64,000 bases of DNA from Bombus terrestris. Taxonomy: Eukaryota > Arthropoda > Insecta > Hymenoptera > Apidae. The translations under genes and the position numbers were made by a program. Shown piece by piece: positions 12,301 through 23,660 of this stretch. Where the stretch lies: assembly GCF_910591885.1 (NCBI RefSeq), contig NC_063274.1, positions 10,211,725 through 10,275,724 on the forward strand, given 5' to 3'. The notes beneath the pieces are model-generated. The model had not been told where the DNA came from and made no database searches. It worked only from the letters and a program-made list of their open reading frames with translations. Positions within the stretch are counted from its first letter, which is position 1. Every line of letters begins with the position of its first letter.

Positions 12301-14109
12301 TTATTACATTTTCTTACGACCTTTCTTACCCCCTGTTTCTTCGCCACGTTCTTCACCACGAATTTGTCCCTCGAAGAATAATCGTTTATCCGAGAAACCG
12401 ATTTGGCGCGGGCCTGAATGATCAACGAGGAAACGTTAGAGATGGTTACACTTGTTTTGAGAAGTTTTGAAATCTCTAGAAATTTGGACGTCCGCTGTTG
12501 TTCGATGCAAATAAATTTGGTTCAGGGTACCTTAGTAGAGATTCATTTTGTTCTTACTTGGTGGAGTTTCAGTTGATACTAGAAGGTTTCAGACACTTTA
12601 ACTGAATTAGTAATTTTCAAATGAAAGGAGGAGTATATACTACGAATCATAATTTGCATCATAATCGCGTATTACACTGATAAATAGCTTAGTTCTGTTT
12701 TGTCTAAATTAAAAGTTACCACTCAAATTATTCAACTATAATTACCGACTGCTTAACTAATTAATTTCTGCCACATTCAATTTTGTCACAGTAACATAGA
12801 AAATTAATGATAATTAGAAAGCTGAAAAGAATCGCGACAGGGATATTAGCTTGATTAAGCTATTACGACAAACAATAGAAATCTTCTTCCTAGTAGCTTA
12901 ATTGAGTTCAACTAACTGCCGTTTACAATCCTATGAAATCAAAGGTCGCTGTTTGTTGCTTGGAAAAGACAGGTTGTAATTTGTAAATCATCTTGAAACG
13001 ATATGACAAAGGGGTTATACATCTGCTAGTAGTTTGATAGATTTACTTAGGTTGAATGAAGATATATCGATTGAACTAATGCGTATAGATCTCACCTGAT
13101 CTGATAACCTGAATTCAGTCTTACGATGATCAAAGTTGTGTTAGCTTCTTAAGATCTATTGTCACGAAACGCTATAAATCCCGACTCTAGACCAGGCTCT
13201 TGACGTTCTATTGTGCAGTGCTAAACAGAATTTCCAGTTCGATGGTTCACAAATATTTTACTTAAAGGCAGTGATATGGATCCTATCTATTGCAGAAAAG
13301 CATTAAATCGAACTATTCTTTCCTTCTTCCTTTACTACAAAGGTATGAAAATTCTAAATTTTATTCAATGCCTTTTACAATAATTAATCTGTGATACTAT
13401 AGTTATAATTTTCTGTACGTTCAGACAATTCCGTTCAATTTTCGTAATTCTGTTTGCTTAAATACCAAATTTCACAGGTTAAACGCCACATAGTAAATCA
13501 CAAACCAGAGGGTTCTTGAATAATAATTTACCAACTAATAATACCAGTAAACTGATAAATTACAAATTGTAGATTACAGACTATTTTTTACGTGACATAA
13601 GTTGATCAAATAACTCGTAACATGCAAAATTTATTGGTAATATTTTATCAATCCTATCAAACTCGTTATTCTGTTAAGGTAGAGAATTTCCCAATATGTA
13701 TTTATATAAATCGTAGTTTATTACTTGTGTAAAGTTTCATTAATAATACTAATTCCATATACTAATTATATACTTGGTTAACACTAATTGTGCAAGATGA
13801 CCCAGAACTTGCACAAAAGAATTACTTAAAAAAGGAAGCTTGTTCTAAAAACAGAACTCTAAATATGGAAGATTAACCATTATACACGTATATTCGTGGC
13901 AGTTGTTGCGGCAGGTAGTCAGCTGAACGAATCAGGCTTTTCCCCGGTGCTAAGGAGATAAAGTCACTGGGACACATCGGGTAGGTAAGACAAATAGAGG
14001 ACAGCTCTGTCGGGCCTCCCAGTAAAGCCGACCAAACACTAATGAACCCGACGAGTCCCTTGGAATGGTATCGGTCTGGGGACTCGACCACGCTCTGGGT
14101 GATTAGTCG
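12301..14109. other. Gene-free AT-rich stretch with a GC-richer end
   Basis: The stretch is mostly AT-rich with many short runs of A and T. A minus-strand donor-like site (ATCAG|GTGAGA) occurs near 13094 without a matching acceptor. From about 13900 to 14100 the sequence becomes GC-richer, and a 72-codon minus-strand frame there lacks support. Confidence 0.4.
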
Positions 14110-14151
14110 TTAATGCTTATCATTAACCCCCGGGGTTAATTCCCGCATTAA
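14110..14151. repeat. Nested palindrome
   Basis: ATTAACCCC (14122-14130) and GGGGTTAAT (14132-14140) are perfect inverted repeats around a single C. Outside them TTAATGC (14110-14116) and GCATTAA (14145-14151) are also perfectly inverted, separated by 5 and 4 unpaired bases. Together they form a two-stem hairpin or a symmetrical protein-binding site with TAAT cores. Confidence 0.7.
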
Positions 14152-16552
14152 TTACTCGGCCGTGTCGCCTGTTGGAAACTATCTCAACTCGGTGCACGCG
14201 TGCACACGCTGCCACACAGGTGCTTCTGGTTTCGCGTGGTTCGTGTGCGCTGCCACCGTGAAAACCAGACCCAACCTCCTGTTCACGAGAACCAGAGATC
14301 GTTCGTCTTCGAGCGAATTACTTCACCAACGATTTATTTTCCTTCTGATAATTGTAATTTGAAATTATCCCCTTAAATTCTACTTTTAATTAAAACATTA
14401 TTTGTCCCTATGTTTATTCCCTTTTATTGAAATTTCCTTTTTGAAATCTATAAGCTAATTTGTTTATTTACTAATATTATTAATCGGTAAATAATTACGT
14501 AAGAGATTTCAGCAAAAGATAACATTTGTGTACCGTTTCTATGTAATAGATCTACAATATCGAACATCATATTTGTTGAAATTCATTTCCAGAACGCATT
14601 CACGGAAAGGTATTTTGAGCAATTATGTTACATAGTGCGCCAGTCACAACTTACAAAAGGAAGCAGTGAACTTTACGATATACAGATATCATCGGTCATT
14701 ATATCACACTGATAATTAAGGCATCGCGATGGTCAGCCAGTACGTATTAAGAGACCTGGCGTTTAGATCGACCAGAGCAGTTTAAGTTCAGCGAATCGCG
14801 TGTCGAGAAAATATTACGACTGGCCCAGTTCCCCGGAAATCCGCTTCTTTATGCCGACGCGATACACGTCCCCCGCGAGGATCCTTTAATTCTCCAGAAA
14901 CCTAGATAATACTAACAAACAAAATAACTATATAACAACCACAAACGACACTCTCTAAATAATGTACTCATTAAAATGTCGTATAAAACTCTTTTTAAAT
15001 CCTCCCTGAAAGCTCGTGGTCACACGAACATTAGTCTGAAAATTTTCCCTGCTATACAAAGTACGCATTTCTAACTTGCACTTTGTTCGAAAACTCTCAC
15101 TGCCCTATTATTTCGACGCGTGCGTTAATTTGTTAAAAAACCATCGTGAGTCACTCCGATGTTTTCAACGACGAAGAAATTAATTTGATCACTTAGTTAC
15201 CGACCGATCTAATTTCTATCGAACCCTTTGTTGAGTAGAATTCAATTTGTCTCGAGAACAATTTATTACTCTTTTAGGGCTATAATTCAATTTATCTCTG
15301 AAGCAATTTATTCCCGTAAAAAAGAACGATGGAATGGTTCGAACGAAAACCTAATTACGTCGTGAAATTTGATAATGCGCCATGAATAAGGAATTTGCGT
15401 TTCGTTTGACGAAAAATCGTGGACGTTCTCCGGTGACGTAACGCCAGTGCGACGTATCGGATATCCGGCGCAATAACTTCGGCTCGCAGGACAAGTTTAC
15501 GAGGGAACTGTCATGCAATAAAGATGTACAGTTCGGTAAATAGCATTTGGAATTCAATGCAATGTGTGCCGAAGGCATAATACACTTGTAACCGCCATAC
15601 AGAGCCAATAAAATTTCTCCTGCGTTCTTCGCCCTCCCGAGTGAAGATGTCTGTCGTGAATAATCGTGCCACGAAGTCGAATCTATCGTGCGAACGCGGC
15701 TTAAATTCTGAAAGAAGTAGCAGTTTGTTGACCCTGAAAAATACGAACGTCGTTTACAGCTCGAATTCGGACTGGTTGCAGATCACTTGTTTAAACCAGA
15801 ATTTTTTTCAAGATCTCCGTCTGTTTTGAATTGTAAATGAATGAATTTATAACGATTTCCTTTTACCTTGGTGTAGCAAGAATATTAAATTTAAAAGAAA
15901 CCTTCGTCAATGTTTGATTTTTAAAAAAATGTTTACAGTAACACGAACGCCACAAATATAATAATAGAATATTTAGAAGAATTCATTTATAAATGTAGCC
16001 TTTAGAATCAGCAGTTTTGCCGTAATATTTTATGCATTCTATTTAAATATTCTTCATCAAGAATTTTCCTTGTAGGTTCTTTTACCCAAGCATCTTGGCG
16101 ACTTCTCACTGTGAATCAGGTTTACCGTTAATCGCACAAACAACCCGTCTGGCCTCCAGATTTTTTCTTCGTACGTTCTTCAATGTTCAGCCATCACACG
16201 TTCCTGAAACATTCAACCAAGAAGATATCCAACGTATTCTTTCGAAATTATTCGAATTATACTTCACATATTTTTCACATGCTGTACACTTTTTAGACTG
16301 TTGTTAATTTTATTTACTATTATTATTGCTTCCTATTCTTCTATTTACATCATATTGCAAACCTGTGATAAAGTTCTTAAAGTAATATGATTAATATCGT
16401 TGGTAAGCAAACTAAATTCCAAAAATATAAAAGTAAAACGGTTGGAACAATACAAACAAGACGATACTAAAAACGCAGGTGTTTTTTAAAAAATGGTGTA
16501 GCAACTGTATCTTTGATCGTTTACAAAAATAGGCAGGCCGCGTCCGCTGTAA
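14152..16552. other. Gene-free stretch
   Basis: The sequence is AT-rich with moderately GC-richer parts at 14160-14340 and 15350-15750. Several 60-85 codon frames occur in these parts on either strand, with no splice, start or composition support. No repeats of note. Confidence 0.4.
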
Positions 16553-16568
16553 CTCTCCTCGAGGAGAG
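16553..16568. repeat. Perfect 16-bp palindrome
   Basis: CTCTCCTCGAGGAGAG is its own reverse complement over all 16 bases, at the left edge of a CpG-rich island. Confidence 0.8.
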
Positions 16569-16570
16569 AT

Positions 16571-16807
16571 TTAATCGTCCGCAGCTGACCGAAAATATAT
16601 ATCGCCTAGACGGGTGGTGTACGGAGCTGAAAATTTCCTTAATTTCCCCGACGAAATTGCGCCGACCTCGATGAAACCGGCCTCGCCTGTGCCTCGCGCC
16701 GTATATATCCGAGCATGAGACCGGTCTTTCCACCCTCGAACGAGGGTGATGGCTGGATAGACGTTGCCAAGCCAGCCGGGGTAACTTGAAGTATGCACTT
16801 GTCGCAT
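16571..16807 (-). CDS. ATG-started open frame of 78 codons in a CpG-rich island
   Basis: The minus-strand frame runs from ATG (16807) to TAA (16573-16571). The peptide is mixed and soluble-looking (for example GWKDRSHARIYTARGTGE), with Gly, Tyr and charged residues evenly spread. The start context is only average, and no splice sites or domain are recognised. A second minus-strand frame of 98 codons overlaps it, and a perfect 8-bp hairpin (16731-16748) lies inside. Low stop density in GC-rich DNA is the main alternative explanation. Confidence 0.22.
   Translation of the reverse strand: MRQVHTSSYPGWLGNVYPAITLVRGWKDRSHARIYTARGTGEAGFIEVGAISSGKLRKFSAPYTTRLGDIYFRSAADD
16731..16748. repeat. Perfect 8-bp hairpin with a 2-base loop
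   Basis: CACCCTCG (16731-16738) pairs fully with CGAGGGTG (16741-16748), separated by AA. Confidence 0.75.
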
Positions 16808-18025
16808 GCAACCTCAACTACGCCGTGTATTTTCGAGCAGACGCGGAAGCCTATCCTTCTTTTCTCCTTTCCGGAATCCTTACCTTCCTTTCATTTTTCT
16901 CCCTCAATTATTTAACCCGCTGCCGTCCATGAAATGTTTGGTGTAATTTCGTCTTCCTTGCTTTTTTTATATCAAAGAAATTGGAGATCTTTTATTGTAT
17001 TTCGTAGGAACTAAAATTGATAGGAAAATTTATAGTAAAATTTTCTTTAGTCGTGTTGTGGAATAGAAATTCTAGGCGATTAAATTGACGGATACATAGT
17101 GAATGATATTATTAAAAAATATATCGATTGAAAGTGAATATTTTCAAATTTATGACCAATAGTCTTCGATATTTTGTTAATGGTCAGCAAATAGTCGCAT
17201 AAAAAGTGACCGAAGTTCGTGGATTTCTCTGTGTTAAATACGAAGAGAGTTCAAGTACTAAACCTGAATTGTGAAAGATTCTGTCTCTGAGATACAATTA
17301 CTTTGAAAATCGTTCCCTTGTTGTTGAACTTACAATCTTGTCTTATAGTTGATCACTTTGAGATCGCTTTGTGTTACTTAAAGCGGTTTGGACACGTAGT
17401 TGCTCTGTACTCTAGTAATCCGTAAGCACTGTGACGAGAAGTTTCCTCACGGGTAGATAGATTGCAATGGACCAGTTACACGGTCTTCCTTTGGAATTGT
17501 AGTATATTTTGCTTCAGTACAAACGCCTCAAGAATACAGAAGTGCATAGAAGGAACTATGTTCCAACTAGAATTGTTTTATGTTTCTACGTCTTAAAACT
17601 TTAATTCTCAAACACCATTATAAGATTTGACATGATATAAAATAATAGTTAAAAGTACGAAATATACGAATTTCTATAGTGTGCAGAAATAAAATATTCG
17701 TTAGACGAACAAATACATTCTTCAATTACACTATTTGTGTAGATATAGGAGAAGATTCAAATTCCTCCAATCCTTTGACATACGATTAAATCTGCCAAAA
17801 TATTTTACATAAATAATACTTAATTTCATTGAATTCTTCATACAAAAAGATGACCAAAACGAAATAATTTGTATCATTTTAGAATTCAATAAAAAGTCGA
17901 TATTCTTATAGTACGAATAAAAATATTTAATTTGTTGGCTATTGTTTGATTTAAATATTCCAACTTAAAGTTCTTTATTCCGACACCTGCTGTTGTCTGG
18001 TCACGAAAAGTGTTAAACCACGTGA
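16808..18025. other. Gene-free AT-rich stretch
   Basis: Nothing was recognised. The sequence is AT-rich from about 16920 onward, with no strong paired splice sites and no repeats. Confidence 0.45.
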
Positions 18026-18382
18026 TTCGTTCAAACTTATCCGAAGTTTGAAAGTGGTGGTTCGCCCTCCGGTCTTTTGGTTCGCTATCGGTTCTCTCCC
18101 TTGGAGACACGTGTATCTGTCGTCGCTCCGGAAGTTCTTTTCATCTTTCTTCTCCTCTGCCTCCCCTCGAACGACACCTCGAGAAAAAGTTACGCCTCGG
18201 CCAACTTGTTCCCCGAGTTTCTTGTGTCAACCAGCCTCTGTACATGGCTTCCAGCGGCAGTTTGGCGATTGTCAAGGCGGTTTGCAGTTGGTTTCGTTGT
18301 CGTGCTAGGGGGCTCTCGTAACAGTGTCGAATTAATTGGCCGTCGTCCCGTCAATATCCAGTTTCGCGCGCGTGTTAACTGA
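18026..18382 (+). CDS. Long open frame (118 codons) without ATG, hydrophobic segment
   Basis: One plus-strand frame is open from just after a TGA at 18023-18025 to a TGA at 18380-18382. The peptide has a hydrophobic run (APEVLFIFLLLCLP) and later a second one (FAVGFVVVLGG), both followed by polar sequence. There is no ATG in the frame, so it would need an upstream exon. The possible acceptor just upstream (ending ...CACGAAAAG) is weak. The region is CpG-rich, and two shorter frames overlap it. I do not recognise it. It is listed because it is one of the longest open frames here with a varied composition. Confidence 0.22.
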   Translation, partial: FVQTYPKFESGGSPSGLLVRYRFSPLETRVSVVAPEVLFIFLLLCLPSNDTSRKSYASANLFPEFLVSTSLCTWLPAAVWRLSRRFAVGFVVVLGGSRNSVELIGRRPVNIQFRARVN

Positions 18383-19742
18383 TACACGAGATTTACGAGG
18401 CGAAAGCGCGAAAAAAACCAGATATAATATCGCGCCGTGGTGGTTCTGAATAATGAGTCCGATATCCATAATTGTCTATCAAAACTCGTTCGCGCTCGCG
18501 TGCACCTTGATCGCCGATTAACCGTGGCGCAGCGAATCGTTTCTTGTCGATCCTTCGCTTACTTTAAGATGAAAAGGAGGGGCTAGAGACTTCCAGATTT
18601 GTGAAAAAAAAAAAAAAAAGAAAGAATTATGCGGGAGTTACGTACTCAGTGTGGGTCAATCCGGTAGGCGTTTAGTCGCGAAAAATCCTACAGGTTTTGT
18701 TTAGCTTGTTGGTGAAAGTTTCGTCAGGTTTGTAAGTGACCCGATATCGATGAATAAATTAGTCATTCTCGAGATATATGAATTTCATTGATACTATATC
18801 CTTTTATTCTACTTAGAATATAGGAAGAAAAATGTTGCTCCGTTATGTGTACGAGATCTCGATCTCTTATAATTTTTTAGAATTTTATTTCTTTCCATCT
18901 TGTAAAGTATATCGCCCACTTCACATCGTGGAAAATATTTACTGTTCTGCAATTTGCTCACAATGCTAGAACATTCTTGGTACTATTTTTATATCAGAAT
19001 TTCGAAATAAATAGCTCCTTCGTAAATTCATAACTTGAAATATTATCTCTCTCAAAGACCAAAAACCGAATGGCCATCGTCAGCGGCCACAGTATCCGAC
19101 ACGTTGCAAGTTTAATCTCTCATTCAAGAATCAACCGCACTCGCGATTTCGTCGTTGTTACACGTCGTTGTAAACGAGCCAACGTGGCCACCAACGTGTC
19201 AAAAATATCCGCGTATTCCGGCAAACGGTACATACGTACTTCGCTTGCGGCGTAGCTATGTCCGAAAACGAGTGAAACAAACGGCGTTATAGACTCGCGA
19301 CGATCACCGGCGGTGAGCTCGTAAAACGTCTGGAAACTTGTGTGGGAGGAAACGTCAAAGTTAGTGAATGGTCCATTCAATGCACTGTCGCGTCCGGTCA
19401 AACCGGTCCACGATCTCTCGCTGTGTTTATTTGGTACGCTCGCTATCCTCGCGCGGACGAGACTGCGACGTGGCGACCGGAGGAAACAGAGAGGCCGTGA
19501 ACGACAAGAAAACGAGACACGGAAACACTATAGAGGAAAAACCGACGGAAACGTATAAGGGACAGCGGAGAGTGAGCGTTCGAGCACGTTTATCGCGAAC
19601 CGAGCACGAACCGAGAACTTTCTTCGTTTCCAAGTGTTATCGATTCGTCTCGACAGGAAAGGAACACTATCGAAGGACAGGAAGTCCTGCTGTCAGCTCG
19701 AATCAGAGCGACGGCAGCCAAGTTCCTTAGCAACACTCTTAC
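18383..19742. other. Stretch with a homopolymer and a CpG-rich block
   Basis: A run of 16 A lies at 18604-18619. The part from 18620 to 19050 is AT-rich. From about 19070 to 19740 the sequence is GC- and purine-rich. A 120-codon plus-strand frame (19368-19730) there gives an Arg/Thr-rich peptide with no supporting signals. The block could equally be a 5' untranslated or regulatory region. Confidence 0.35.
18604..18619 (+). repeat. Poly-A run (16)
   Basis: Sixteen uninterrupted A, followed by GAAAG. It is a simple homopolymer and no target-site duplication was identified around it. Confidence 0.9.
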
Positions 19743-19911
19743 TGTTCGAAGACAATGGCTCGTGACTATGGCGCATCTTCGAGGACCACCGCAGAATATT
19801 GTCTTCGTCGCTTGAAGCACAACTCGAATCGATTGGCTCGCGAGAGTTGTCAAGCACCGGATGATTCACCGCGTCGTTAGCATCCTTGACGCGACATGGA
19901 TCGATTCGCAG
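19743..19911 (-). CDS. Candidate internal coding exon, 56 codons
   Basis: On the minus strand a pyrimidine-rich acceptor (TTTTTCCCACGACCAG) ends at 19912 and a good donor (AACA|GTAAGA) starts at 19742. Between them one frame is open for all 56 codons plus one base. The upstream in-frame stop (a TGA near 19938) lies before the acceptor, as expected of an exon. The peptide looks like a soluble or cytoplasmic segment: acidic and Ser-rich in the middle (for example SSCASSDEDNILRW) with a basic His/Arg stretch later. No domain is recognised. Other frames are partly open because the island is CpG-rich. It could belong to the same minus-strand gene as 11869-11980, but no joining exon was found. Confidence 0.36.
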
Positions 19912-22106
19912 CTGGTCGTGGGAAAAAGACAAATTTCATAGGAGCGCGAAAATGGGCCAGGGATGATGAATGTGCATTCCGAGGCTCTCTTCCCTGTCGC
20001 GTTCCACCGATCTTTCTTCTGATAAAAAATAACTCCGCGTCCGTGAACACGTTTTTCGGATCGCGCACATGAATCCTTGCGATTTGTTTTCTTTTTTCTT
20101 TCTCTTTTCATTTAACCTATTTGGAATTGTCCCTGGAAATCCTTCCTGTTGATAAGTTCGATGAGAAACGTTGCATACGTTTCATATTTCTTAATGCTTT
20201 ATATTGTCGTGGTTATGTCGAGTTATATCCATTTATATCGCCCATATTTACATTTATACGCAATAACAAACATTACCTTTTAGTTTCGATATTTCGAAAG
20301 TTAACGTTATGAGTTCATCGGTTCGGCGTGTCAACCGAAGGAACAAAACGAGTCATTTAAAGCAAACATTTCTTAATCCAGCGTCGCGTTTGCTTATTCG
20401 ATCGACTTTCAATGACCATCATTTTTTCTGTTCCAGGTAAGCCTATGGCAAGACGTTTCTCATTCGCTCGATCAAACTCAACATAAGCCGTGAGTATTTG
20501 ACGATGAATACAAGTAAGAGCGTTGGAGCAGAACCTTCAGCATGTGTTCATAAACAGCGGTTCTCATCCGATTTTCAATCTACAATTTTGCTATGTTGTA
20601 CACAAACGATAAAAGAATCAATCGATTTAAAATATTTGACCAAAAATCAAATCGCGTCTTTTTAAAATTACAAAAAATCGTAGAATCGCGAAATTTGAAT
20701 TTTTTCTTGATAAAGATACGACTATATAAAATGTCGCGACGTGTGAAATCATACCGGTTTATACCGTTCTTGTCCGACAGGACTATGCACTCGCGATCGC
20801 TCCGAGTCGAAACGGTATCGAGACGTTGTCCGTCTTGTTTCAAACTGCAAGCTTATCCAATCGAACTCGAGTCGAACGTGCTGAGGGCAATTGTTATTCC
20901 CGTATAACTTAATGCCTTAATCAACAATTCAAATCAGACCTCGCATAAAATGCACCAACGACAGCCGCTATCTCTGGGGTTGGATATTTCTTGCAGCTGT
21001 AAAATTGCCTTCTTGCCGACTATTGTTTATTTACGGAACTACTGCGTAATCATCAATTATGGATGAAGCTACGAACCGAAGGAGAGGAAAGAATATGACC
21101 TACTGAGAGGAATGTTTTGTTGGAGTTGAAATTGAAAGGATCGTAGTATGTATTTCAATGAGAAACGTTTTTAAAATTCTTTGAATTTTTGCGCTGTGAA
21201 TTGGAAAATGATAATGTTAGGACGTGGTCTATAAAACCTTTCCAAATTTTTCATATGGGAATCTTAAAGTAACATCTTAACGTAGAATCATGGAATTTAG
21301 CGTTCTCCTGTCTTTCTTTTCAGTGACTGTTCTCAAATGTTTGTTTAAAATTAAAAGTAGAAATCATAATTATTTTCCTGAATGTTAGAAGACACTTAAT
21401 ATTGAAAGTTTCTTTCTTAAATTTACGTTAAAAATTCCTACAGTCAAGAATTACCTTACCTAAACTACACCAATATTACATCAAGTAGTTAGTGTCACTC
21501 ATTAGTCAGACAGAAAGACAAAAAGAAGAATCATGCTCTAGCATCTCTTTTTACATAGGTAATATAAGTTGTGCGTAACTTAGATCGACGAAAGACACTA
21601 TAACAATACGAAATAAACCCAGAAAATTTCTCGAATCGAACGAATAATAACTTTCGAAATGAGCATTTTTGTTACAAATGACAGACGTACGAGGAGAAAA
21701 TCAAAATAAATTCAACAATACGAGAGACTAATCATTGTCAAGATCACAAAGAAGGATGGCCGCGTCATAATACCATACAGACATATATATTCGTCACAAT
21801 ATACTTTCTAATTCCTCAACACCAACACACAGACCAAAGAATCAGTGTGCAATCCCCTTTGACAAATTTCTTTAGTCATTGCTAAGATCATACACCGTTC
21901 TCATTATCGTTACCGTAAAAGGAATAATAATTTGCCGATCGTTGGCTGATACAATTACGAAACTTGGACGAGGACGTTGATCCTTGAACGTAGGCGGAAA
22001 CATGGTTCTGGAAAGAACGCGTTTCTGGCTTCTGGCAGGCAGAGGAGGGCCGAAAGGCGGTTAGACGACTGGACTCGCGCGTGTTACTAGACCAGCGGCG
22101 ATCTAG
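19912..22106. other. Mostly non-coding stretch holding a possible recursive splice site
   Basis: The CpG-rich block continues to about 20050, then the sequence turns AT-rich. The notable element is at 20436/20437, listed separately. A strong plus-strand acceptor (GTCTTTCTTTTCAG) ends at 21323, but all frames after it close within 30 codons. A short CpG-rich part lies at 21960-22100. Confidence 0.4.
20422..20442 (+). promoter_or_regulatory. Possible recursive splice site (zero-length exon)
   Basis: A pyrimidine tract ending TTTTTTCTGTTCCAG (to 20436) is followed at once by GTAAGC (20437-20442), so an acceptor and a donor are joined with no exon between. This is the layout of ratchet-type recursive splice sites described in very long Drosophila introns. 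It would imply that the plus strand here is the inside of a long intron. Confidence 0.35.
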
Positions 22107-22394
22107 TATGCGGATACAGACATTAGCCGTACACGGGGACCGATAAAACGCTATGCGTGTCGCGTTTATTATGCACGCTGTTGGCTTGTCGTGGAATCAG
22201 AACCCGCGTCGTCCTCGGAATCTCGGTCCTCTCTCTCCCTCGATGCAATTCCCCACGGCGTGTTCCGGTTCTACGTAGCTCGCGTGCCCGCCCGCGAATC
22301 GCGTGCGGAAAATCGCTTGCCGGCACGCCCGTTAACGAGCGTAATTAACTTACAATCGGTATCACTTGCCAGATTGCGAGGTTCGTGTCACTGA
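22107..22394 (+). CDS. Open frame of 95 codons without ATG in a CpG-rich island
   Basis: This plus-strand frame is open from just after a TAG at 22104-22106 to a TGA at 22392-22394. Its middle is Ser-rich and acidic (ESEPASSSESRSSLSLD), followed by a basic section. No start codon is in frame and no strong acceptor is visible just upstream, so it would need an unseen upstream exon. Two other plus-strand frames and one minus-strand frame overlap it, as expected where stops are rare by composition. Confidence 0.15.
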   Translation, partial: YADTDISRTRGPIKRYACRVYYARCWLVVESEPASSSESRSSLSLDAIPHGVFRFYVARVPARESRAENRLPARPLTSVINLQSVSLARLRGSCH

Positions 22395-23292
22395 ATACGA
22401 TATCATCGATGTTCTTCTTGGAGATTGATTTGAGATACGAAGAGATTCCTCAAATTAATTTAAGATTGAAAGAGATTCCCAGGGAGAAAGCTAGCGGGTG
22501 TTTGAGTTTTAGTTGATCCTTCTCTTGCGTGATAGAAATGTACAGGTACGTGATATTTTCTGTACTGGATTGTTTTGCAGTGCTTTTGTAAGTGAGTGCT
22601 TTGTTTTGTTTGTTTCTTTGTGCGAGGATATTAATTGTAATGGTTAGTGATGTAATAAGACGAAACGCTAAAATATTCGAGGAAGTATTAGGTAGGAAAG
22701 CTTGAAAAGAAGCAATTGTTCAGTAATTTTCTTAATAGCTTGATTGATTAAGGTGGTTACTAAACAAGAGGAAATTCCGAGTCGCGATTCTGATACTATA
22801 ATCCAATCACTGATTACTTCAATTCATAGAATTTTACAATTTTTTTATTTTGATATAGACTCTTACTGAAGTATTGCTACAAAGAATGCAAATATTTTTC
22901 AAAGATAAGTATCGACACGAATCTCCACTTTCGAAGACAATCACCCTACATTCTGCTCCAGGTACGAACTACCACTGCTCTACTGCATACCGCAACCAAC
23001 ATTTCCCACAAGAAAAGCCAACAAACTTCCACGTGCAACGTTGTAACAAATCTCACTAAAACTATTCACCATAAACGTTCTCTCGTTACAAATCCTGTTC
23101 ACGGCAATGTCTGTCACGCGATAAACTTTTGCACTCGATCAACCAGCAAGCGATCGAGCGAATAGGCACATAATGTTGCGTTCACACTGAGAACAGAAAC
23201 ACGTGATACAAACTTGGTGATTTGGACATTCTCGCTGCGAATTCGTTAGCGAATAGCTAATGCTTTTTGTCAAGGAGGCGGTATATTATGAT
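22395..23292. other. AT-rich stretch with a possible 7-base micro-exon
   Basis: A donor-like AG|GTACGT lies at 22546. Shortly after, an acceptor (GGATTGTTTTGCAG, ending 22580) and a GTAAGT donor (22588) enclose only seven bases, TGCTTTT. No other gene signal is seen. Confidence 0.35.
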
Positions 23293-23321
23293 AAGCTTGC
23301 TTTTAAGCTGTTTGCAAGCTT
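23293..23321. repeat. 8-bp inverted repeat
   Basis: AAGCTTGC at 23293-23300 and GCAAGCTT at 23314-23321 are perfectly complementary around a 13-base loop. Confidence 0.65.
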
Positions 23322-23496
23322 CGCAATGCTACTATACATTGCTAAAATACATTAGCACTCCATTTATCTTAAACCATTAAAGAGCGAATAATTCGTGTAG
23401 TAAAAATTTACTGATTCGGATAACTGAATCTAAGCGGCAGGAATATCATGTTTCAAACAAGAATTTTGTTGCAATAAGTAAAGTTGAGTAAATAGA

Positions 23497-23511
23497 GTTC
23501 TACTGTAGAAC
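23497..23511. repeat. 15-base palindrome
   Basis: GTTCTAC and GTAGAAC flank a single T. It lies just upstream of the tandem repeat at 23576. Confidence 0.6.
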
Positions 23512-23575
23512 ACGTTTACTTTGTGTAGTGAATCCACAACTCAGTCATCTACATATCGGAGCAGCAGCAAACGTA

Positions 23576-23660
23576 GCATATCCCTTACTCCTAATATAGT
23601 GAACTTAGTTCTAGCATAGTAATCTTACTCCAAGTATAGCACAGTAAACTTCAAACCAGT
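23576..23660. repeat. Degenerate 20-base tandem repeat, about four copies
   Basis: Units such as ATATAGTGAACTTAGTTCTA (23594) and GCATAGTAATCTTACTCCAA (23614) follow each other with a 20-base period. Less similar units lie before (23576) and after (23634). The shared pattern is an ATAGT start and a CTTA core. Confidence 0.5.

Noticed and set aside
13275..13342. ATG followed by 22 codons and an AAG|GTATGA donor-like site
   Set aside because: Very short, weak start context and only a moderate donor.
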